A stretch of 5,513 nt of DNA from the NCBI GenBank assembly GCA_964624795.1, contig CAZUZS010000150.1:1-5513 (forward strand). Direction: 5' to 3'. A program made the translations under genes and the position numbers. The notes under the pieces were generated by a model. That model saw nothing but the letters and a program-made list of their open reading frames with translations, made no database searches and was not told the origin of the DNA. This DNA comes from CAZUZS01 sp964624795 (GTDB lineage: Bacteria > Calditrichota > Calditrichia > RBG-13-44-9). This document shows positions 1-5,513 of this stretch, piece after piece. The first letter of the stretch is position 1. Each line of letters opens with the position of its first letter.

Positions 1-90
1 CGGGCTTTCGAAGTAGGTGAAGCGCGTAAGGTGGGAAATAGGCGTCGCGCTGGGGTTGATGGGAGGGCGGTAGGCGGAGAGGGGGGTGCG
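1..90. other. Left flank of the element, no gene recognised
   Basis: This short GC-rich stretch lies outside the putative left inverted repeat. No start codon with a ribosome binding site is visible. On the minus strand one frame stays open from the repeat to the window edge, but its composition is proline/arginine-rich and unconvincing. An 11-base stretch, CTGGGGTTGAT at 50-60, recurs in the same orientation at 2695-2705 inside the right end of the element. The flank may therefore contain a relic of a related element end. It could equally be host DNA. Confidence 0.3.
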
Positions 91-103
91 GATCGAAGTA
101 GAA
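91..103 (+). repeat. Putative left terminal inverted repeat
   Basis: GATCGAAGTAGAA matches the reverse complement of 2718-2730 over 13 of 13 bases, reading inward. A 13-base match between two regions of about 150 bases is very unlikely by chance. Further inward the ends diverge, although both contain an AGGGAGG motif (109-115 here) at different distances. No flanking direct repeat is visible other than the palindromic GATC itself. Confidence 0.55.
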
Positions 104-135
104 CGGCAAAGGGAGGCACGGCAGCGGGCCACTGA

Positions 136-145
136 TGGCTAGCCA
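136..145. repeat. 10-bp perfect palindrome in the left subterminal region
   Basis: TGGCTAGCCA is self-complementary and lies between the putative left end and the transposase stop. It could be a protein-binding site of the element, but a 10-bp palindrome alone is weak evidence. Confidence 0.3.
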
Positions 146-201
146 GAGACGCGATTGGCGGTTTTTTGGGGGCGAAGGCGGGGACGCGCCAGGGGGCAAG
201 G

Positions 202-226
202 GCGCATGCCGTGGTGAGACATGCGC
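202..226 (-). other. Hairpin 3' of the transposase gene
   Basis: GCGCATG (202-208) and CATGCGC (220-226) form a perfect 7-bp GC-rich stem with an 11-base loop, about 20 bases past the transposase stop codon. On the minus strand no run of T follows, so it is not a typical intrinsic terminator. It could stabilise the transcript 3' end, slow polymerase, or be a structured subterminal site of the element. Confidence 0.4.
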
Positions 227-245
227 TGCTTGAGCTGGCTAGGCA

Positions 246-1955
246 CTACGTAGGACAGGCGCCGGTGGCGGCGGTAGCCTCGCGACAGAGCCGGGCGAGC
301 GTGGTGAGGGTGTTCCAGGTGTCGGCAAGGGCGAGGAGCGCGCGGTTGCGGGGCAAGCCGAAGTAGGGCAGGCGCTTGAGGTGCGCGCGTTCGAGGAAGG
401 CGTTGCGGGCTTCGGAGGCATTGCGGGCGCGCTGGTAGTTGGCCTTCCACAGGCGCGAGCCGACAGGAGCGTCGCGGACGAGACGCAAGGACTGGTCGGG
501 GAAGGTCTCGGCGAGGTTGACGAGGTGACCCGCGGGCGCCCAGGCGGGGTCCTGGAAGGGACATTCGGTAGGGGGATAGGTGGCGTCGGGGAGAGGGGCG
601 CTGGGCGTGCGGGTAGGGCGTAGGCATTGCTGGCCACAGAACCATTTGGAGCGGCGGCGCTGGGGATCGAAGCCATTGGCGATGAGCGCGTAGCCGAAGG
701 GGCACAGGGGGCGTCCGCGCGCATCGTAGCCCCGCGCGACGCAGGCGGCCGGATCGCGATCTGAGGCGTGGGCGCGCAGGTCGACGAAACGCCGGGCGTG
801 GAGCTGGGAATAGATGAGATGCAGGGGCCGAGCGGTGCCGAAGGCCGCGTCGCCAGCGACGATGGCGGGGATGAGATCGGGGTAGTGGGTCACCAGATGG
901 AGCAGTAGGGCGCTGGCCACGTCAGCTTCGTTGAGGATGGCGGGGCCGAAGTCGGAGAGCAAGGTCACGTGAAAGCGGCGCTGGGGATCGGACAACAGCA
1001 GCGCCAGGCTCTTGTAGCCGTAGACGCCTTTGCCGCGCGTCGGCGGGTCGCCCTCACGTGGGGTGTTGGGAGTGTCCGGATGATGGTTGTCACCGTGGTA
1101 CCAGATGTAGCGGGCCTCGGGATCACGCGCCGGGGCGTGCTGGCAGACCTGAGTGCAGGCCAGCGTGTCGCAGGCGCAGCCCTGCCGCCCTTTGTCCTCA
1201 CGCGCGGGGCAGGGGCGCGGGGCCGGCTGATAGCAGGTAGCGCGGACGGCGGTGCAACGCATGTGGGAGGCGGCCGGATGCAGCATGCCATCGGGACACA
1301 GCAGCGCCTGCGTCCAAGCCGTGTCGCTGAGGAAGTCGTGCTGGTGGAGCAGTTGGGCAGCTTGAATCAGCAGGTCATTCAGGCGTTGCCAGACGACGGT
1401 GACGGCCGGGGCATCCCCGTACGCGGGGAGTTCGACCGCGTGGTTGGGGTCGGGAGAGTGCTGCCCCAGCGCCGTGAGGAAGTACCGACAGCCGCCTTCG
1501 GTGGGAAGCACCCCCTCCGCGAAGCCCAGACGCGCGCGTAGCGCGGCGTAGCGCGGCTCGGCCAGATGGCGCAAGGTCGTGGCGCGCGTCCAGCCCTCGC
1601 TGATCTGCCAGCCGTAGAGCAGGAACAGCGAGACGGGATCAAAGGGCACCCGCCCTTGGGCCGAAGTCCAGCCCAAGAGCTGCGCCAACAGCGGGCGCAA
1701 GGGCGCGAAGTCGATCAGGGACAAGGCCAACTCGAAGTTCGAGAGGCTCTGCCACGCGGGCAGCGCCTCTAGTTCGGGCGCCGCCACGTACTGGTAGTGG
1801 GAGCGGTAGCGCTGTTTGGGAGACGGGGCGACGTCTGCTGGCGCGGGCCAACGCAACGGCAGCCGCGCCCGTAAGCCTGCCACGCTGCACACCGCCACGA
1901 AGTCAGCCGCTCCCTGACGTGTCTCAGTGGGTGTAAGGATAGGGTGCTCAGTCAT
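246..1955 (-). CDS. DDE-type transposase (IS1182/IS4-like), full length
   Basis: This is the probable transposase that cuts and joins the element ends, 569 aa from the ATG at 1955. Candidate catalytic acidic residues are D222 (CPDGMLHPAAS), D369 (AGDAAFG) and E515 (NASEARNAFLER). Their spacing is about 147 and 146 residues, and the downstream LKRLPYFGLPR is typical of such C-termini. The N-terminal part (about 70-165) resembles the helical domain of IS1182-like transposases. A cysteine-rich insert (C234-C271, with C249, C260, C262, C267) and a second cluster (WFCGQQC, 438-444) could bind zinc. An in-frame GTG at 1976 would add 7 residues. I prefer the ATG because it overlaps the upstream stop (ATGACTGA). 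No Shine-Dalgarno precedes it, so translation probably depends on coupling to the sigma-like gene. The frame is intact. The transposase call is firm, the exact IS family less so. Confidence 0.85.
   Translation of the reverse strand: MTEHPILTPTETRQGAADFVAVCSVAGLRARLPLRWPAPADVAPSPKQRYRSHYQYVAAPELEALPAWQSLSNFELALSLIDFAPLRPLLAQLLGWTSAQGRVPFDPVSLFLLYGWQISEGWTRATTLRHLAEPRYAALRARLGFAEGVLPTEGGCRYFLTALGQHSPDPNHAVELPAYGDAPAVTVVWQRLNDLLIQAAQLLHQHDFLSDTAWTQALLCPDGMLHPAASHMRCTAVRATCYQPAPRPCPAREDKGRQGCACDTLACTQVCQHAPARDPEARYIWYHGDNHHPDTPNTPREGDPPTRGKGVYGYKSLALLLSDPQRRFHVTLLSDFGPAILNEADVASALLLHLVTHYPDLIPAIVAGDAAFGTARPLHLIYSQLHARRFVDLRAHASDRDPAACVARGYDARGRPLCPFGYALIANGFDPQRRRSKWFCGQQCLRPTRTPSAPLPDATYPPTECPFQDPAWAPAGHLVNLAETFPDQSLRLVRDAPVGSRLWKANYQRARNASEARNAFLERAHLKRLPYFGLPRNRALLALADTWNTLTTLARLCREATAATGACPT
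1948..1955 (-). promoter_or_regulatory. Stop/start overlap joining the sigma-like gene to the transposase
   Basis: The minus strand reads ATGACTGA. The ATG opens the transposase, and the TGA four bases later closes the sigma-like gene. No Shine-Dalgarno sequence is visible in the 25 bases before the ATG. Termination-reinitiation is therefore the likely route to transposase synthesis, tying its amount to that of the sigma-like protein. Confidence 0.65.
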
Positions 1956-2625
1956 GGCGTGGCTGGCGGCGCGCACGCCAACGCGCCCGGCGCTCCGCAG
2001 CCGCCGTGTAGTCTTCGACCGTGTGGCGCTCCAGCAGGCTCAGCAACCGCGGCGCATGAGCGGGCTGTTGCAGCCACAGCAGCGCTTCCATGTGCAGTTG
2101 CCGCGCCCGCTCCCCCGTTAGCCCCCACTGCGCCCCAATCTGCTGAAACAGGGCGGGCGCTTCGCCTCGCAGACCATACCGCCGGATCACCACCTCCCGC
2201 AAGCGCTCGGGCATCCGCTCGAGCACGCGCTGCAGTTCGGCGTGTACTTCCTGGGCCGCGTACATACACGCCGGATCAGCCGCCGTCTCGATCTCCAACA
2301 GCCCGCACGCTTCAGCACCCCGCTCGGCCCGCGCCACTTCCCAGATCGCGTGTACAATACATGGCCAGGCGTAGGTGGCGAAGCGGTAACCGCGCTGAGC
2401 GTCGAACTTCAGGATCGCCTGCCACAGGCCGATTCGTCCGGCTTGGAGCAGCTCCGCGAACGGTACGCTGCCCGTGACCTGACGCCGCACGGCGGCCTGG
2501 ACTAGCCCGTCGTGCGCCCGCAGCAGGGCGCTTAGGCTCTCCTGACATCCTCCTTGCGCGCGGGCAAATCGCGGGTCGATGTCCAGTCTGACGTCGACCC
2601 GCTCTTCCTGTGCCGTGTTCACCAT
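1948..2625 (-). CDS. Small sigma-70-like protein encoded with the transposase
   Basis: This 225-aa protein has two sigma-70 domains. Region 2 is at about 34-98, with FAELLQAGRIGLWQAI and KFDAQRGYRFATYA matching the region 2.2-2.4 signature of primary sigma factors. Region 4 is at about 133-186, with LERMPERLREVVIRRYGL and a helix-turn-helix ending LTGERARQL. The short linker leaves no room for region 3, and region 1 is absent. The tail (208-225) is basic. Y80, F82, T84 and Y85 of the region 2.3 core are kept, but the paired tryptophans that unstack the -10 element in E. coli RpoD (W433/W434) are P88 and C89. Q437 and T440 of RpoD are H92 and W95. In the -35 helix, E172, R173, R175 and Q176 match RpoD E585, R586, R588 and Q589. 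The ATG is set by AGGAGG six bases upstream. I infer a DNA-binding accessory or regulator of the element. A true sigma factor remains possible. Confidence 0.8.
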   Translation of the reverse strand: MVNTAQEERVDVRLDIDPRFARAQGGCQESLSALLRAHDGLVQAAVRRQVTGSVPFAELLQAGRIGLWQAILKFDAQRGYRFATYAWPCIVHAIWEVARAERGAEACGLLEIETAADPACMYAAQEVHAELQRVLERMPERLREVVIRRYGLRGEAPALFQQIGAQWGLTGERARQLHMEALLWLQQPAHAPRLLSLLERHTVEDYTAAAERRARWRARRQPRHD

Positions 2626-2626
2626 G

Positions 2627-2641
2627 GTGCACCTCCTGCAC
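2627..2641 (-). promoter_or_regulatory. Strong Shine-Dalgarno inside a small dyad, sigma-like gene
   Basis: On the minus strand the sequence is GTGCA-GGAGG-TGCAC, a perfect 5-bp inverted repeat whose 5-base centre is the core of the ribosome binding site (AGGAGG, 2632-2637, six bases before the ATG). It fixes the start of the sigma-like gene. In RNA the Shine-Dalgarno would sit in the loop of a short hairpin. In DNA the dyad could be an operator. Next to it, CACCATGGTG (2620-2629) is a 10-bp palindrome centred on the start codon. Confidence 0.6.
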
Positions 2642-2717
2642 TCGATATGCTTCCATGGTCTACCCGTCTACGCTACTTGCTCGTCGCGCCCTCCCTGGGG
2701 TTGATCGAATGCCCTCC

Positions 2718-2730
2718 TTCTACTTCGATC
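2718..2730 (-). repeat. Putative right terminal inverted repeat
   Basis: TTCTACTTCGATC on the plus strand is the exact reverse complement of 91-103. Just inside it lies a loosely repeated unit: GCCCTCC occurs at 2688-2694 and 2711-2717, each followed by a pyrimidine-rich stretch and GATC. Such spaced copies could be transposase- or accessory-protein binding sites. Confidence 0.55.
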
Positions 2731-2748
2731 ACCCGAGACGTTCGGCTG

Positions 2749-2777
2749 TTGCTCCAACACTCAGCCAACGCTATAAT
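2749..2777 (+). promoter_or_regulatory. Sigma-70 promoter of the methyltransferase gene
   Basis: TTGCTC (2749-2754) is followed after exactly 17 bases by a consensus TATAAT (2772-2777). Transcription should start near 2784, leaving a leader of about 48 bases before the GTG. The -35 box overlaps a dyad, TGTTG-CTC-CAACA (2747-2759), with outer arms GGCTG (2744-2748) and CAGCC (2762-2766). A repressor could bind there. The promoter begins 18 bases outside the putative end of the mobile element. Confidence 0.7.
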
Positions 2778-2819
2778 CGTGATCGATACATTGCAGACCG
2801 CAGCTATGCGAGAAGCCCC

Positions 2820-2826
2820 AAGGAGG
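2820..2826 (+). promoter_or_regulatory. Ribosome binding site deciding the GTG start
   Basis: AAGGAGG lies five bases before GTG 2832. In-frame ATG codons at 2610 and 2709 have no such site and lie upstream of the promoter's -10 box, so they are rejected as starts. Confidence 0.75.
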
Positions 2827-2831
2827 GACGT

Positions 2832-3749
2832 GTGACCGAGCGGCAGATCATCAGCGACGGCGGAGGACTCGATCTTGGGGTTCTGCAGAGACTTCAGCGG
2901 CGGCCCGACCCTTTCGAGCCGGGTGAACCGCGATTCTGGGATGATCCCTACATCGCCGAGCAGATTCTCGCCGCTCACCTTGACCCGCGTACGGACGCCT
3001 CGGTCAGCCGCCGGCCCCAGGTGATCGACCGCGAAGTCGCGTGGCTGATCGTGGCACTCTCGCTGTCTGGCGGCAGCGTGCTGATCGACCTGGGATGCGG
3101 ACCTGGCCTCTACGCCGAGCGCTTTGCCAGGCGCGGGATGGTCGTAACCGGCGTTGACTACGCGCAACGCGCGATTATGTACGCCCGCGATTACGCCGAA
3201 GACAACGACCTCGACATCACCTATCTATGCCAGGACTACCTGACGCTCGATGCAGCCGAGGTGTTCGATGCGGCGATCCTCGTGAACGGGGATTTCTGCG
3301 CGATGCCACCCGAGCAACGCGCCACCCTGCTGGACAACGTCCATCGCGCCCTGAAGCCCAACGGACGCCTGGCGCTGGATGTCTTCACGCGCGAATACCA
3401 CAAGTACTACGGCATCGCCAACCATTGGTATGTGGCCGAGAGCGGATTCTGGCGCCCAGGTCGGTATCTGGTCTTGGAAGAAGGCTTCGCCTACCCCAAA
3501 GAAAACCTGCACCTGAACCAGTATACGATCGTCGAGGCTGACGGCACGGTCAGCGTATACCGGAACTGGTTTCAGAATTATACGCCGGAGCGAATCACAG
3601 CGGAGCTCGAGCAGCACGACTTCGTGGTCGAGCATCTCGGCGGGGACCTACGCGGCGCGGCCTACACGCCAGAGTCAGAATGGATCGGCGTCGTAGCGCG
3701 CAAGGTGGAGACCGTCCCACAGCGGAAGCTCATTACACCGCTGGCCTGA
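2832..3749 (+). CDS. Class I SAM-dependent methyltransferase, substrate unknown
   Basis: This 305-aa cytoplasmic enzyme probably transfers a methyl group from S-adenosylmethionine to an unidentified small molecule or other acceptor. The Rossmann-like domain begins near residue 80. Motif I is VLIDLGCGPG (83-92). The acidic end of strand 2, which binds the ribose hydroxyls, is D109 in VTGVDY. Strand 4 is VFDAAILVNGDF (144-155), and the post-motif segment LKPNGRLALDVF (174-185) is typical of the Methyltransf_11/25 type. The first 80 residues form an N-terminal extension. The C-terminal third (about 186-290) contains many aromatic residues (YHKYYG, NHWYVAESGFW, YRNWFQNY) and probably forms the acceptor site. 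The GTG start is chosen from AAGGAGG and the promoter just upstream. No partner gene follows closely, so it looks monocistronic. The family call is firm. The substrate cannot be read from the sequence. Confidence 0.88.
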   Translation: MTERQIISDGGGLDLGVLQRLQRRPDPFEPGEPRFWDDPYIAEQILAAHLDPRTDASVSRRPQVIDREVAWLIVALSLSGGSVLIDLGCGPGLYAERFARRGMVVTGVDYAQRAIMYARDYAEDNDLDITYLCQDYLTLDAAEVFDAAILVNGDFCAMPPEQRATLLDNVHRALKPNGRLALDVFTREYHKYYGIANHWYVAESGFWRPGRYLVLEEGFAYPKENLHLNQYTIVEADGTVSVYRNWFQNYTPERITAELEQHDFVVEHLGGDLRGAAYTPESEWIGVVARKVETVPQRKLITPLA

Positions 3750-4192
3750 GCGCCTCGGGGCCCTACGAGCGGGAGCCACATCCTGGGAGACCACTCAAGC
3801 GAATCGTCTTCGTCGTAGCACCGTGTCAGTTGCGCATGGTCGATGTGCAATTCGTCTACGAAGGGATAACCACCGAGCTCTCGGATTTCAGCGAGTATGC
3901 CAAGGCCGTCCTGGCTTCCCTGGAGCACGATCATCCTAAGTCGCCCGCCCTTTGCCCCGATTCGCGCCGCTTAGCCTCGATCCGTTCCCGGTGGGCCGCT
4001 ATCCAGCGGTCGCGCTCCGCCAGGTGCTGGCGCCAGACCGCTCGGCGCGCTGCCGTCTCCGAGGGCAAGATCTCACTGTAGGCCAACTTCATCGAGCAAT
4101 GGCTCCGCGTCTCCCAACATGCCTTCAATGAGGTCGGCGGCAACGGAACGGGAGGGCTGGTCCGGCTGCGCCTTGAGGGAGTAAAACAGACG
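3750..4192. other. Region without a convincing gene
   Basis: About 440 bases separate the methyltransferase stop from the hairpin terminator. Several short frames look weakly coding, on both strands. A plus-strand frame with ATG at 3836 looks protein-like only to about 3940. A minus-strand frame spans 4092-3931. Another minus-strand frame over about 4192-4077 reads like the tail of a protein (AADLIEGMLGD, then LLDEV and a stop). None has a ribosome binding site and none persists. The pattern suits a decayed gene or a fragmented small gene. It may also be plain intergenic DNA. Confidence 0.4.
3931..4092 (-). CDS. Possible small hypothetical protein or gene remnant
   Basis: A 53-aa frame from the ATG at 4092 (a TTG at 4143 would make 70 aa) encodes a basic, probably helical peptide with WRQHLAERDRWIAAHRERIEAK. 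The helix-like spacing of charged residues and the GC-rich third positions suggest past coding. I see no Shine-Dalgarno and no known family, and an overlapping frame just upstream reads as well. The upstream frame (stop near 4077) and this one could be two halves of one frameshifted gene. Alternatively it is a chance frame. I do not recognise it. Confidence 0.22.
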   Translation of the reverse strand: MKLAYSEILPSETAARRAVWRQHLAERDRWIAAHRERIEAKRRESGQRAGDLG

Positions 4193-4221
4193 AAGCGCCG
4201 GCTCTAGTCGAGCCGGCGCTT
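4193..4221. terminator. Strong hairpin terminator, probably bidirectional
   Basis: AAGCGCCGGCTC (4193-4204) and GAGCCGGCGCTT (4210-4221) pair over 12 bp around the 5-base loop TAGTC. On the plus strand it is followed by TTGTCT. On the minus strand it is followed by CGTCTGTTTT. It lies about 75 bases past the serine hydrolase stop and about 440 bases past the methyltransferase stop, between converging genes, so it can serve both. The closer gene is the hydrolase. Confidence 0.8.
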
Positions 4222-4294
4222 TGTCTCCACCCCATCTCCCCCCGGAGTTGGTTATCTATACTATATTCGACAAGTGCTCAAAACCATATAACGA

Positions 4295-5513
4295 TTACGT
4301 TACTTTCCGACCACTTTTTCCCGGGAACACCAGCCAGGCGCCCTTGACAAGCCCCTGCACGTAGTCCGGAATCGTCCCCACGATCATGAGTATCCCGATG
4401 TCGGGCAGCACCCTGAAAACCATGCGCATCTGGTAACCGAGGATTGGGTGATGACGATGAGGGTGATGGCCGTGGGAATCAGGAAGTTGAGTACGACGTC
4501 GAAGATCAGTTTGCCGCGCGACCACGTTCGCGACCGCTCGCGCCAACCTTTGAGCCGCAGTAGGTTCCGCGTCTGAAAGACGGCCAGCCCAAGGACGAAC
4601 ACGCCTATTACCCAGCCGATGGTCCGCACCGTCAGCCCGCGCGATGCGGGTGGCGTGCCTCCGAAAACAATCGATTCGACCCCGGCGAAGAGCTGCGGGC
4701 TGGTGATGTAATGGTCCATCATATACCCCTCATTGATCAGCAGGACGATACCCAGATCACGATCGGGGTAGAGGTCGACGAAGGTCTTGAACGTCTCGTT
4801 AGCGCCGCCGTGATAGATGTGGTTTTGGGCCACGAACCAACCCATGCCGTAGCCCTGCACCGGGGCGAAAAGCCGGCGCATACCCTCTGAGTCCAGAAGT
4901 CGCGCGCCTTCGTAGACAGCGTCGTTGTTCATAGCGATGGCGAAGTGCGCCATATCCTCGGCCGTCGACATAATGTATCCCGCGGCCAACTCATAGGCCC
5001 GGTGCGGCTGGCGCGCGGGTACGGCAAAGCCGAAGAACCGGCTGTGGCCCTGTGAAAGCCCGGCTCCGCGGGCGAGCGCCGGATCGGTGAAGGTCCGCGC
5101 CATCTGCAGTGGATCAAAGAGGTGCCCTTGCACGTAATCGGGATATGACTCACCGCTGACGATCTCCACGATCAGCGCAAGCACATCATACCCGACGTTG
5201 AAGTACTGGAAGGTCGTGCCCACGGGGGCCGTGAGACGGGCATCCTTGAGCGCGCGCACGACATCCTCGATCGACGCGTTGTCCGGGAGCGTCACCGCGA
5301 ACCCGGATTCGGAGAGCCCGCTGATATGGTGCAGTAAATGGAAGACCGTGATCTTCCGAGAGGCCTCCTGGTCGGCGACCCGAAACCAGGGGATATAGGT
5401 CTGGACAGGCGCGTTGAGCGTTACCTTCCCCTCCTGCACGAGCTGCGCGATAGCGAGCGCCGTGAAGGACTTGCTCTGGGAGCCTTGTCCCAGATCACCT
5501 CGCCTCGCATCAG
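4295..5513 (-). pseudogene. Serine hydrolase (beta-lactamase/PBP fold), 5'-partial and frameshifted
   Basis: The frame is open at the right edge, so the N-terminus lies outside the window. The GTG at 5439 is internal. Nucleophile motif SxxK is SQSK (5481-5470), followed by FTALAIAQLVQEG, typical of family S12 serine hydrolases. YFN (5205-5197) is the Y-x-N motif and HGG (4812-4804) replaces KTG. Such proteins hydrolyse peptides, esters or beta-lactams outside the membrane; the substrate here is unknown. The tail carries three probable membrane segments (about 4620-4565, 4511-4448, 4412-4345). Within the second, after TLIVIT, the frame runs into a poor cysteine-rich ending that stops at 4384. 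The frame that continues as PILGYQMRMVFRVLPDIG looks authentic and stops at 4295. Adding one G to the GGG at 4446-4448 would join them. The catalytic domain is intact, so this may be a sequencing error, a recent mutation, or a still active enzyme with an altered anchor. Confidence 0.8.

Larger units (their letters stand above)
91..2730 (-). mobile_element. Putative two-gene insertion sequence: sigma-like protein plus DDE transposase
   Basis: A sigma-70-like gene and a transposase gene run in the same direction with overlapping ends. They are bracketed by a perfect 13-bp inverted repeat, GATCGAAGTAGAA at 91-103 and its reverse complement at 2718-2730. The repeats sit about 140 bases after the transposase stop and about 90 bases before the sigma-like start, which is a normal layout for an insertion sequence of about 2.6 kb. 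No longer target duplication is visible. If the palindromic GATC at each tip is a 4-bp target duplication, the element itself is 95-2726. The exact boundaries are inferred. The pairing of the two genes is seen directly. Confidence 0.6.

Noticed and set aside
160..171. A run of six T followed by G as a plus-strand terminator
   Set aside because: No stable stem directly precedes it on the plus strand and no plus-strand gene ends there. On the minus strand it is a run of A.
139..724. Long minus-strand frames of 161-188 codons overlapping the 3' end of the transposase gene
   Set aside because: They are proline/arginine/serine-rich translations typical of alternative frames in GC-rich DNA, and the transposase frame over the same bases has recognisable motifs.
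969..1541. A 190-codon plus-strand frame opposite the transposase
   Set aside because: It is antisense to a well-supported gene, has no ribosome binding site, and its glycine/arginine-rich composition fits a shadow of the opposite strand.
1944..2477. A 177-codon plus-strand frame opposite the sigma-like gene
   Set aside because: It is low-complexity and alanine/proline/arginine-rich, while the minus strand encodes clear sigma regions 2 and 4.
2610..2831. In-frame upstream extension of the methyltransferase from ATG 2610 or 2709
   Set aside because: It would cross the putative element end and the promoter, and it has no ribosome binding site. The AAGGAGG before GTG 2832 is decisive.
3225..3635. 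A 136-codon minus-strand frame opposite the methyltransferase
   Set aside because: The plus frame has the full SAM-binding motif set, and the minus frame resembles no family I recognise and has no start signals.
4356..5146. Similar strings near 4357 and 5130, both encoding DYVQG on the minus strand
   Set aside because: The match is short and imperfect, and it sits in unrelated parts of the hydrolase. It is probably chance.

Overview
The window is GC-rich bacterial DNA. The closest match I recall for the transposase is a family common in filamentous Chloroflexota (Roseiflexus/Chloroflexus-type genomes). That assignment is from memory, not from a search. No rRNA, tRNA or CRISPR array is visible.

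Layout. (1) About 1-2730 looks like one mobile element read on the minus strand. It carries a short sigma-70-like gene (2625-1948) that overlaps by 8 bases (ATGACTGA) a full-length DDE-type transposase gene (1955-246). A perfect 13-bp inverted repeat (91-103 and 2718-2730) brackets the pair and is the best candidate for the element ends. (2) Divergent from it, starting about 100 bases beyond the right repeat, is an intact class I SAM-dependent methyltransferase gene (2832-3749, plus). It has a good TTGCTC-N17-TATAAT promoter and a strong Shine-Dalgarno before a GTG start. (3) 3750-4192 holds no convincing gene, only short competing frames, and is followed by a strong hairpin terminator (4193-4221). 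(4) From the right edge down to 4295, on the minus strand, lies the 5'-truncated end of a membrane-anchored serine hydrolase of the beta-lactamase/penicillin-binding-protein fold. One frameshift near 4446-4448 breaks it inside its C-terminal membrane region.

The striking part is the sigma/transposase pair. The small protein keeps sigma region 2 and region 4 but has no room for regions 1 or 3. It lacks the two tryptophans that melt the -10 element, yet keeps most -35-contacting residues of the recognition helix. Its stop codon overlaps the transposase start, so the two are probably translated in a coupled way and work together. I infer a DNA-binding accessory or regulator of transposition derived from a sigma factor. 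The putative right end lies 18 bases upstream of a sigma-70 -35 box, which suggests the testable idea that the sigma-like protein steers insertion to promoters. The methyltransferase and the hydrolase look like ordinary host genes unrelated to the element.
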